DNA of 64,000 nt from Parabacteroides sp. PM6-13. Lineage in GTDB: Bacteria > Bacteroidota > Bacteroidia > Bacteroidales > Tannerellaceae. Shown in pieces: positions 57,013 through 64,000 of this stretch. The position numbers and the translations under genes are program-made. How positions within the stretch are numbered: position 1 is the stretch's first letter; each line of letters opens with the position of its first letter. The notes under the pieces were generated by a model. The model was not told the DNA's origin. It made no database searches and saw nothing but the letters and a program-made list of their open reading frames with translations. The stretch is taken from the NCBI RefSeq assembly GCF_029892605.1, contig NZ_JARXWF010000005.1, positions 186,001 through 250,000 on the forward strand, in the 5' to 3' direction.

Positions 57013-58587
57013 CAACTCGAAAAGCGGAACGCTTTGAGACGCGTTCGGTGGCCGGATACGAAGCACATGGGTAACGGAAGGAGCTACCTCCGTTGCCTTT
57101 ACTTCGCGGTAGATATGTTGTGGTTTTACTCCGTTCCCGAAGAAAATAAGCGGAGTCATGACCGCGTTGTTGCGTACTACTTTTACCTTTTCACCCGCCT
57201 TTTCCAGGTTTACTTTCCAGCCCGGTTGCAGTTCGATAATCAGATCGCCCCGTCCCAGATGGTGTGTGCCGTGGCGGAATTTGGCAGTCCCTTCGTTCCA
57301 GTCACCAATAAGCAACGAACGATCGGTGGTCACCAATTGCACCCCGCTAAACTCCTGCACAAACTCGGCCGATTTCTGCTGTACCTCTGCCAGGTCGAGC
57401 TTCGCCGTTTCAATGGCTTTCCGGTTCAGAAATATCTGTTGGTTGTAATAGCCTGTCACCCAGTTCTGATCCTGTCCGTAGACCGCCATCAGATACATAT
57501 TCAACAGAGCGATACAACGTTTCGGATGAAAGTCGCCTCCCCCCAATAACATACCTTCCGGATACTCCTCTTCACTGCGGAAATAACCGGTTCCGGTGAA
57601 TACAATCAGGGTGTTTTGCAATCCGACCTTCTTGTCGATCGCATCCAAGAGTTGCTCCAGGTCTTTGTCCAGTTGATAATACAGATCCTGTATCTCCCGG
57701 TTGTATTCCTTGTTCATCAAAGGGCGATAGTTGCCGGCATAATAGGTCAGCGCCAGCATATCGGGAGTCGACCGCGTTCCGAATGCCGCATATTCCAGGA
57801 ATTGCAATGCCAAGCGGTTGATCTCTTTATTGACAAACGGTGTTGTCTTCAGATTCAGGTAGACATTGGCTGTCTTCTCGTTGAAGGTATATTTGAAAGG
57901 TATATCATCCAATAGATAAGGGAACCCTTTGTATTGGTCGAGCGCGAGCGAGGGAGTCCATGCCATCTGGTTCAGACGTGCCGACAGGGCTTCCGTGCCA
58001 TTATTGTAGCGATCCACATACCAGGGAACCTCTTTATAATAGGTAGTAGTCGCCCATTTCCCATTGTAATCGTCCATCCAGAAAGCACCGTTGGCGGCAT
58101 GCCCGGCCGAGATAATCGCACTTTCCGCGTCAGGAGCAATCGCAAACACGTCGCTTCTGCCTTTGGAGGCGATCTTCAATTCGTCACCAATGGTGGAACT
58201 GATCAAGGCTTTAGGTGAATAGTTATCGCGTGTATAGTTGCCTAAGAATTCCGAATCATATAGGATAGAGACCTCTCTCTCCTTTTCGAAATCATATATT
58301 CGATTGTTATGAATACCATGAAAAGCAGGGTTCGAGCCGGTAAACAGCGTAGCAAAGGCGCTGGCCTGGTCGATATCGGAAAACTCAAAGCGGATGTTCC
58401 GGTACACCAATCCCTGATTGAGTAATCGTTTGAATCCCCGTTCGCCAAAGGTATTATAGAAATAGTCGATATACTCTCCCCGCAGCTGGTCAACCGTAAT
58501 GCATACCACCAGTTTAGGCGCCTGCAATTGGGCATCCATATTGGTGACTGCCAGTAAAAGGATCAACGAAGAGAGTATCTTTCTCAT
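56998..58587 (-). CDS. Alkaline-phosphatase-superfamily protein with lost catalytic residues (pseudophosphatase)
   Basis: 529 residues with a signal peptide (ending TNMDAQ) and a PafA-like alkaline phosphatase / phosphodiesterase fold: LVVCITVDQLRGEYIDYFY, LFTGSNPAFHGIHNN and AIISAGHAANGAFWMDD align with active relatives. D33 is kept, but the nucleophile Thr position reads Gln (near Q74), the D-x3-H metal pair of STDYIGH reads YYAGN (Y282, N286), the ADH motif reads GTG (332-334), and the late histidine is missing. It is probably a binding protein or scaffold rather than an enzyme. It starts 2 bp before the DUF4105 gene ends on the same strand and follows it in the same transcript. Confidence 0.85.
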   Translation of the reverse strand: MRKILSSLILLLAVTNMDAQLQAPKLVVCITVDQLRGEYIDYFYNTFGERGFKRLLNQGLVYRNIRFEFSDIDQASAFATLFTGSNPAFHGIHNNRIYDFEKEREVSILYDSEFLGNYTRDNYSPKALISSTIGDELKIASKGRSDVFAIAPDAESAIISAGHAANGAFWMDDYNGKWATTTYYKEVPWYVDRYNNGTEALSARLNQMAWTPSLALDQYKGFPYLLDDIPFKYTFNEKTANVYLNLKTTPFVNKEINRLALQFLEYAAFGTRSTPDMLALTYYAGNYRPLMNKEYNREIQDLYYQLDKDLEQLLDAIDKKVGLQNTLIVFTGTGYFRSEEEYPEGMLLGGGDFHPKRCIALLNMYLMAVYGQDQNWVTGYYNQQIFLNRKAIETAKLDLAEVQQKSAEFVQEFSGVQLVTTDRSLLIGDWNEGTAKFRHGTHHLGRGDLIIELQPGWKVNLEKAGEKVKVVRNNAVMTPLIFFGNGVKPQHIYREVKATEVAPSVTHVLRIRPPNASQSVPLFELIVEK

Positions 58588-58589
58588 TA

Positions 58590-59825
58590 TTATTTCTTTG
58601 TTCTTTTTTTGTCGTATATCCTATATCCGGAACGCATCCACAGGATAAGGATAAGCGGAATAAAAGCCGCGTTCATTTGTTGCGGAATGAAAAACCATCC
58701 GATGAGCAACAAAGAAAGCGCCGCAAAGTTAATAAAATGATACCAATATGCCGCTTTATTCATCTTTTTTACGGAAAACAGGACAACCCCTACCCAATGT
58801 AATGGATGCAACCACACCACCGACCAGTTAGGCCAGATGCAAGGATGAACCGACACGAAGCAGAGGAAAAACAAGACACAGCCCCCTATTCCCGCCAAAG
58901 AGAAGAGCAATATATCCAATCCGTTATAGGCTCTTTTTTGCTTCCACGCCCGGTAGGTAAAGAAGAGAACCACCAAAAACAACAGCCATCCACACACCAT
59001 AGGCGTCAATAAATCGTCCAGGATATCAAACGTATCCTCCTCTTCGAAGGCTTTGTTTACCCGCTTCTCCGATACCATTTCGCGCTCCGTGCCTTCCGGG
59101 TCGAGAATAGAAGCGTGTTCATACGCTTGCATCACGAAAGAGGGAAGAAACATCATCTCATGCGGGGTGGCCACGCGGTCGGCGGGACTGCCCAATGCCA
59201 GGTCGATGCCGAAGGTGAGCCAAGTGCGATGGCGGGTACAATCATGCACCATTTGCCGGAAGCTTTGAGGCGCTGGCGGATTATGATAGATCACCTCTCC
59301 CCGGGTATATCGCTCGACCATCGCCGGCAGGCGGGTCGCGCAATTATCGAAAAAGAAATTATAGCGATAGGTTCTATTTTCCGGTTGTGCATTGAGAATC
59401 AACCCCTCAAACAAACCCTGCTTCTCATAGGGTGTCAGATTAAGCACCAATTCCGTCACATCACTCCCCCGCATCTGATAATTCGCCAGATATTGCTTGT
59501 AGTCATTTATGCCGAGAATATAATCCGTATGCCCCAGCGCAAACCGCCACACAAAATTGGGACTGGAGAAATCAAATATCCCGTAATTGAATACCCCATC
59601 AAATCGGGTAACCGGATCATACACCCGAATAGCCGCGTGCCCAAACACCGTAAAAGCCGCCTCATCATAAGGCGCGGATATCAGAAAACTAATCTCCGCC
59701 TGATCGCTCAAAGTCGCCTGTGCCGATAAGCGGGTTGACGTCCCCAACAGTATCACCAGGCAAAGCCCTACCCACCAGGACAGCCTTCTATTAACCCCTT
59801 GTTTCTCTTTCTTTTTCATCTTCAT
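58590..59825 (-). CDS. DUF4105-family membrane protein (possible lipoprotein N-acyltransferase)
   Basis: 411 residues: an N-terminal signal/anchor (VGLCLVILLGTSTRLSAQ), an exported DUF4105 domain (about 40-250) with VFGHAAIRVYDP, FNYGIFDFSSPNF, and the Cys-containing FFDNCATRLPAMVERY, and then four or five C-terminal membrane segments. The His in FGHAAIR and the Cys in DNCATR look like a catalytic pair. I recall DUF4105 proteins in Bacteroides being reported as a lipoprotein N-acyltransferase (Lnb); this should be taken as a lead, not proof. It is first of a two-gene unit with the pseudophosphatase. A TACCTTTG box (minus, 59842-59849) lies just ahead. Confidence 0.8.
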   Translation of the reverse strand: MKMKKKEKQGVNRRLSWWVGLCLVILLGTSTRLSAQATLSDQAEISFLISAPYDEAAFTVFGHAAIRVYDPVTRFDGVFNYGIFDFSSPNFVWRFALGHTDYILGINDYKQYLANYQMRGSDVTELVLNLTPYEKQGLFEGLILNAQPENRTYRYNFFFDNCATRLPAMVERYTRGEVIYHNPPAPQSFRQMVHDCTRHRTWLTFGIDLALGSPADRVATPHEMMFLPSFVMQAYEHASILDPEGTEREMVSEKRVNKAFEEEDTFDILDDLLTPMVCGWLLFLVVLFFTYRAWKQKRAYNGLDILLFSLAGIGGCVLFFLCFVSVHPCIWPNWSVVWLHPLHWVGVVLFSVKKMNKAAYWYHFINFAALSLLLIGWFFIPQQMNAAFIPLILILWMRSGYRIYDKKRTKK

Positions 59826-59841
59826 CGTCGATTTGAGGATT

Positions 59842-59849
59842 CAAAGGTA
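59842..59849 (-). promoter_or_regulatory. Promoter -7 box of the DUF4105 operon
   Basis: Minus-strand TACCTTTG matches TAnnTTTG, 16 bp before the ATG at 59825. No TTTG at -33. Confidence 0.5.
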
Positions 59850-59894
59850 TGAAATTCGCGGGAAGTTGAAAATTCTTTGATACGATGAGAGATA

Positions 59895-59936
59895 AAAAAG
59901 ACTCCTGCAAAATGTTTTACCAATTTTGCAGGAGTC
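59895..59936 (-). terminator. Terminator of the GH2/SusD locus
   Basis: GACTCCTGCAAAAT (59900-59913) pairs perfectly with 59923-59936, a 14-bp stem with 9-nt loop. On the minus strand it is followed by a T-run and lies 24 bp beyond the GH2 stop. Confidence 0.88.
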
Positions 59937-59960
59937 CATCATAAGACTTGTTACCAACAA

Positions 59961-62396
59961 TTATTTACAGAAGATAACAGTCGTGCTTATCGGCATATCT
60001 TTTCCTGTCGCCTCTACGGTTATTTCGCCGGGAGTGCGCGATGCCTGAATAAGAGCTAAAGCTTTTCCAAAATAGGTTGTGCGTGTGGCCGTCTTGTATG
60101 GCGTATTATTTCTCAAATCACCACTATCTAAGCCGATCAGTTTGCCATTCCCTGTCACTTTGATAGTGATAGGAATATCCTGATTGGGAACGGGTATTCC
60201 CTCTTTATCGACAATCGTAACTGTGATATGTGAAACGTCCTGTCCATCAGCCTTGACCGAAGATCTGTCGGGCGACAGCACGATGCGATGGGGGGCACCG
60301 GAGGTTTTCAACTCATGGCGTGCCGCTTCGTTGCCATTATTATAACTGATAGCCTCTATGGTTCCCGCGGCATAAGGGACATGCCAGGGAATCGTATTGT
60401 TATCATAATCGGCTACTTTTCTTTTACCCATACTGTTGCCGTTAATTTTCACCTCTACTTCCTGACAATTGCTGACAGTTTGTATCAATATGATATGCCC
60501 TTTGTATTGCGGGAAGTTCCAATGTGAAGCCAAATAGGGCCACGCCCAATGATCTTTCCCTGGATCGATATCGAGCGATTGGTCGACAACTGCAATACTA
60601 ACCATCGGTTGATCATTCCAAACAGAACGATGAAACGAAGCCGACGGTTTTTCAAACATACAAATATCGAACAAACCGGTAGGCCATCCTTTGCTTGGCC
60701 AGCCACTGCTCTCACCAAAATAATCTATTCCTGTCCAAAGGAATTGCCCGAATATAAAATCATTCTTGACCACGTCATACCAAGGGTTTTTCGGAGAATA
60801 ATCGCGGACAATAGCCTTTCCTTCACGACCTCTGTAATAAGGGTACACCTCGGAGCCAAACATAATGCGGTTGGGAAATTGTTCTTTATCTGTCACATAC
60901 CAGGGTTCCTGATAGTTGTAGCCGACAATATCCAGTGCTTCCGTGAATCCGCTTTTATTATAAGTCCTTTCCAGCATATTACTTCCCGGAGCGATAGCCA
61001 CCATCACCGGTCGTGTCGGTTCTGTTTTATGCACATAGTCTTGTAGCATTTTAGCACGGGCAACCCCTACGCCGGTATTGTCACCCTGCTCACCGACCTC
61101 ATTACCGACGCTCCACATGATTATTGACGGATGGTTTCTGTCCCTGCGCAACATAGCGTCAAGGTCTTTTTGCCACCATTTGTCGAAATATTCACCATAA
61201 TAGCCAGACTTCCACTTATCGAAAGATTCGTCGATAACCAAGAATCCTAACTGATCACATAGATCCAAAAACTCCGGACTGGGGGGATTATGACTGCATC
61301 GAATAGCATTACAACCATATTCCTTCAATATTTGCAGTCTCCTTTCATAAGATCTGTCAGGCACAGCCGCTCCAAAAGAACCCGCGTCATGATGCACGTT
61401 CATTCCCTTCATTTTCATCGGAACACCGTTAAGCGAGAAACCTTTATCCGGATCATATTCAAAATAACGGATTCCCAGAGGTGTTTCATACTGATCGATC
61501 ACTTGCCCATCTGCTTTTATGAGCGATTTGATACGGTATAGATAGGGCTGATCGACTGACCACAGCACCGGGCTCTTAACCGTCAGGCTTTGGGATATAT
61601 CGTTTTTCCCTTTCTTCGTGATGGAAATTTCTGAAACAGTAGTTGCAACCTGCTTCCCTCCGGCATCTTCAATGATACTTTCTAAACTTATCTTTTTCCG
61701 AGGAGAAGAATAGTTCTCGATAGTAGTAACAAGTTTTACTTCCGCCGACTCTTTGGTAACAACAGGGGTTGTCACGTACGTGCCCCAAGTAGGAATATGT
61801 ATCGGTTGAGCAACATTCAACCAGACATGACGATATATACCTGACCCGGAATACCAACGTGAAGTGGGGCAGTTTGAATGATCAACACGTACGGCAATGG
61901 TGTTCTCTTTCCCGTATTTCAGGTAGGGTGTGAGATCGTACTCAAAGCCGATGTATCCGTATGGATAGAATCCAAGATGTTTTCCATTGATATAGACATC
62001 GCTTTGGTGGTAGACGCCATCAAAAAGAATGGAGATTTTTTGTCCTTTGTATGCTTCCGGTACTTCAAATGTTTTTCTGTACCATCCGATCCCTCCCGGG
62101 AAAAAGCCCATAGATCCACCTCTGTGCATGGTAGAGTCGGTTACCAAACCAATGCTCCAATCATGAGGCAATTGCACTTCTTCCCATTGCGCATCGTTGT
62201 AATTCGTAGAAGCAGCCTCTTTTATATCACCCAGATGAAACTTCCAGCCAAAATCGAAATTCTCCTTTGTTCTGACATTGTCATTAGAAAAACAAACAGG
62301 AGAAGAACCCATCAAGAATAGAATTAGGATGATCAAACCTGAAATCTTTTTTCTGCAAAAGCAGCAGGGCTTGAGAACTAATAGATTCATAATCAT
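59961..62396 (-). CDS. Glycoside hydrolase family 2 enzyme (beta-galactosidase-like)
   Basis: An 811-residue exported enzyme. After a hydrophobic leader (about 18-36) come the GH2 sugar-binding domain (FDFGWKFHLGD, WEEVQLPHDWSI), the immunoglobulin-like domain, the TIM barrel with the acid/base E433 in WSVGNEVGEQ and nucleophile E516 in MFGSEVYPYY, and C-terminal beta domains including a DUF4982-like segment and an invasin-like domain (VKADGQDVSHITVTIVDKEG). The substrate may be a beta-galactoside or related beta-linked sugar; family members vary. It follows the SusD gene by 16 bp and is ended by a strong terminator. Confidence 0.93.
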   Translation of the reverse strand: MIMNLLVLKPCCFCRKKISGLIILILFLMGSSPVCFSNDNVRTKENFDFGWKFHLGDIKEAASTNYNDAQWEEVQLPHDWSIGLVTDSTMHRGGSMGFFPGGIGWYRKTFEVPEAYKGQKISILFDGVYHQSDVYINGKHLGFYPYGYIGFEYDLTPYLKYGKENTIAVRVDHSNCPTSRWYSGSGIYRHVWLNVAQPIHIPTWGTYVTTPVVTKESAEVKLVTTIENYSSPRKKISLESIIEDAGGKQVATTVSEISITKKGKNDISQSLTVKSPVLWSVDQPYLYRIKSLIKADGQVIDQYETPLGIRYFEYDPDKGFSLNGVPMKMKGMNVHHDAGSFGAAVPDRSYERRLQILKEYGCNAIRCSHNPPSPEFLDLCDQLGFLVIDESFDKWKSGYYGEYFDKWWQKDLDAMLRRDRNHPSIIMWSVGNEVGEQGDNTGVGVARAKMLQDYVHKTEPTRPVMVAIAPGSNMLERTYNKSGFTEALDIVGYNYQEPWYVTDKEQFPNRIMFGSEVYPYYRGREGKAIVRDYSPKNPWYDVVKNDFIFGQFLWTGIDYFGESSGWPSKGWPTGLFDICMFEKPSASFHRSVWNDQPMVSIAVVDQSLDIDPGKDHWAWPYLASHWNFPQYKGHIILIQTVSNCQEVEVKINGNSMGKRKVADYDNNTIPWHVPYAAGTIEAISYNNGNEAARHELKTSGAPHRIVLSPDRSSVKADGQDVSHITVTIVDKEGIPVPNQDIPITIKVTGNGKLIGLDSGDLRNNTPYKTATRTTYFGKALALIQASRTPGEITVEATGKDMPISTTVIFCK

Positions 62397-62412
62397 AGAT
62401 ATTTGTATTTAT

Positions 62413-64000
62413 TTAATTATAACCCGGATTTTGTTCGATAGTCGCAAGAATATTTTTCTCGATCTCACCATATGGTATAGGCCAAAGATTCTGGTGGTCA
62501 CCGATATTATAACCTGTCAGATTATATTTCCGTGTCCGTTCTACCATTTTCCCCAGTCGGCATAATGTAATGATTCGGATTTCTTCGCTATACAATTCCC
62601 GCATTCTCTCATCCAGAATATAGTCTATATCCACTTGGGCAGCAGTTATCGGAGCGGCATTAGCTCGAATACGCACCGTATTTATATCTGCGGCCGCTTG
62701 TTCTTTATTATTCGCACCAAGATAAGCTTCCGCGCGGAGCAAATAAGTTTCTGCCAAACGGAACGCGTATTCATCTTTGAAAGATCCATGCGCCAGTCCC
62801 TGACTGTTTAATAATCCGTGTTCGCCTAATGCTGTTAACTTCATTGTGCCATCCGCGTTTTTAGCATAAGCCTCAGCAGGATAGTTATTGGTTCTGCTGA
62901 ATTTCTGAATAAACGGATACCAAAGACGTATTTTATCGCTTTCTCTTAACCATCCATCTTTCACAAACCACTGTCCGTATCCTTTTGCCGCGGGATTATC
63001 AATTCTAAAATCCTTGATAATATTATAGTCTGAATTGCGCATATCGGCAGCGTCATCCCATAATTCCTCAAAAAACCACGGATTTGGCTGAACAGCTCCG
63101 ATACCTCGTCCCCCTTTTTCCGCTGTCCATGTCGTAAAAGCAGGAACCGTTTTGCCTTCTTCTGCCGATTCGGTAACAATTGAATAATACCCGGGAATAA
63201 TTTGACGCGCAGTGTTGCAATTATAGCTTGACCCGGCATTCTGATACTCATATTGCAAAACCCAGATACTTTCGGTATTGCCGCTTGACGAACGATTTTG
63301 ATTATTCACGCGGAATAAATCCCAGTACGTATCGCCCGGTTCATCTTTACGAGAGCCGAACCGATCTGTCATCAAAGCCATTGATGGATGATTGATAACC
63401 GCTGAGGCTGATTGAACAGCTTGCTCGTACTGTCCCGTACAAATATAAATTTCTGTAAGCAGGTGTTGTCCGGCTTGCTTGTTGATATAACCATCACCAG
63501 CCTGGTCAATATCTTTTAATAAAGAAACAGCTTCTTCCAAATCGGCACGACATTGTTCATAGACTTCCGCACGGGTGTTTCGGGTAAAATCACGTTTGGG
63601 AGCGTTCAATTCCTCCGTTACAAGAGGCACCCCGCCATACATATTCGCCAGGATACGGTAATAAAACGCGCGAAAGAACAACGCCTCACCGCGAATTGTG
63701 GCTTTATCGGTATCGCTTATCTCATTGGCATTGGGTAAGCGACCGAGTATCACATTGGCATTTCCTATAGCATTATAGCAGGTGGTCCATAGCGTTTGTA
63801 CATACGATGACTCAGGTGTTATCCATCCTTTGAAGTTGTTGTATTTCATGTCAGGGAAGTCATATCCTCCATGCGCATAATCCGTACAGAATAGCGTAAC
63901 GCGAAAGTCCTCGTTCGAGTTCCAGCATAAATTACGATAAGCATCATATAGAAAATTCAGCGATTGCCGAAACTGGACAGTTGTCTGGTAGGCATTGTCA
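62413..64000 (-). CDS. SusD-family lipoprotein, 5' end beyond the window
   Basis: An open frame of 528 visible residues that continues past the right edge; an internal ATG at 63849 is not the start because the frame stays open to 64000 (reading DNAYQTTVQFRQSLNFLYDA). SusD/RagB hallmarks are AIGNANVILGRL, EALFFRAFYYRILANMYGGVPLV, ETYLLRAEAYLGANNKEQAA and LDERMRELYSEEIRIITLCRLG. A SusC gene is expected just beyond the edge. Together with the GH2 enzyme downstream it defines a second PUL. Confidence 0.93.
   Translation of the reverse strand, partial: DNAYQTTVQFRQSLNFLYDAYRNLCWNSNEDFRVTLFCTDYAHGGYDFPDMKYNNFKGWITPESSYVQTLWTTCYNAIGNANVILGRLPNANEISDTDKATIRGEALFFRAFYYRILANMYGGVPLVTEELNAPKRDFTRNTRAEVYEQCRADLEEAVSLLKDIDQAGDGYINKQAGQHLLTEIYICTGQYEQAVQSASAVINHPSMALMTDRFGSRKDEPGDTYWDLFRVNNQNRSSSGNTESIWVLQYEYQNAGSSYNCNTARQIIPGYYSIVTESAEEGKTVPAFTTWTAEKGGRGIGAVQPNPWFFEELWDDAADMRNSDYNIIKDFRIDNPAAKGYGQWFVKDGWLRESDKIRLWYPFIQKFSRTNNYPAEAYAKNADGTMKLTALGEHGLLNSQGLAHGSFKDEYAFRLAETYLLRAEAYLGANNKEQAAADINTVRIRANAAPITAAQVDIDYILDERMRELYSEEIRIITLCRLGKMVERTRKYNLTGYNIGDHQNLWPIPYGEIEKNILATIEQNPGYN

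Overview
The window looks like the chromosome of a gut-type Bacteroidetes, most likely Parabacteroides or a close relative (Tannerellaceae). This is an inference from gene content: SusC/SusD pairs with glycoside hydrolases, a fused FeoA-FeoB, an NrfHA plus Ccs cytochrome c module, a DUF6377 regulator, and promoters of the TTTG / TAnnTTTG type. No rRNA, tRNA, CRISPR array or transposase was seen.

Layout. 1-4.4 kb: housekeeping genes (yicC cut by the left edge, tsaB, yebC, pheT). 4.5-12.5 kb: a nitrogen-oxide stress and respiration island with a cupin, hybrid cluster protein hcp, its ferredoxin-like partner, a divergent Crp/Fnr regulator (HcpR-like), and the nitrite-reduction operon nrfH-nrfA-resB-ccsA. 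12.6-17.7 kb: a tripartite efflux operon (TolC, HlyD and MFS components) behind an AraC regulator. 17.9-24.6 kb: a small exported protein, a YitT membrane protein, an aminotransferase, a LolC/E-like permease and an S9 peptidase. 24.8-33.7 kb: a polysaccharide utilisation locus (susD, susC, DUF6377 regulator, GH97 alpha-glucosidase). 33.9-36.6 kb: a feo iron-uptake operon including a 52-residue Cys-rich protein. 37.1-39.8 kb: an alpha-2-macroglobulin-like protein fused to a TonB plug. 39.9-53.3 kb: a long leftward run tig, clpP, clpX, recQ, three SurA-type proteins, an OstA/LptA-like protein, a small membrane protein and mutL. 53.5-59.8 kb: secA, an alkaline-phosphatase-fold protein that has lost its catalytic residues, and a DUF4105 membrane protein. 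60-64 kb: the start of a second PUL (GH2 and a SusD cut by the right edge).

How the parts connect. The strongest new signal is regulatory. A palindrome GTAAC-N4-GTTAC occurs once in the hcp/regulator divergent region and once upstream of nrfH. In both leftward promoters exactly 22 bp separate it from a TAnnTTTG box, so it lies where the -33 element would be. This suggests one Crp/Fnr activator drives NO detoxification (Hcp), nitrite reduction (NrfHA) and the haem-attachment system NrfHA needs. Other notable points are the pseudophosphatase next to DUF4105, a perfect palindrome upstream of feoAB, an 18-bp perfect hairpin upstream of the efflux regulator, several families of small intergenic inverted repeats, and a MutL lacking both endonuclease signatures.
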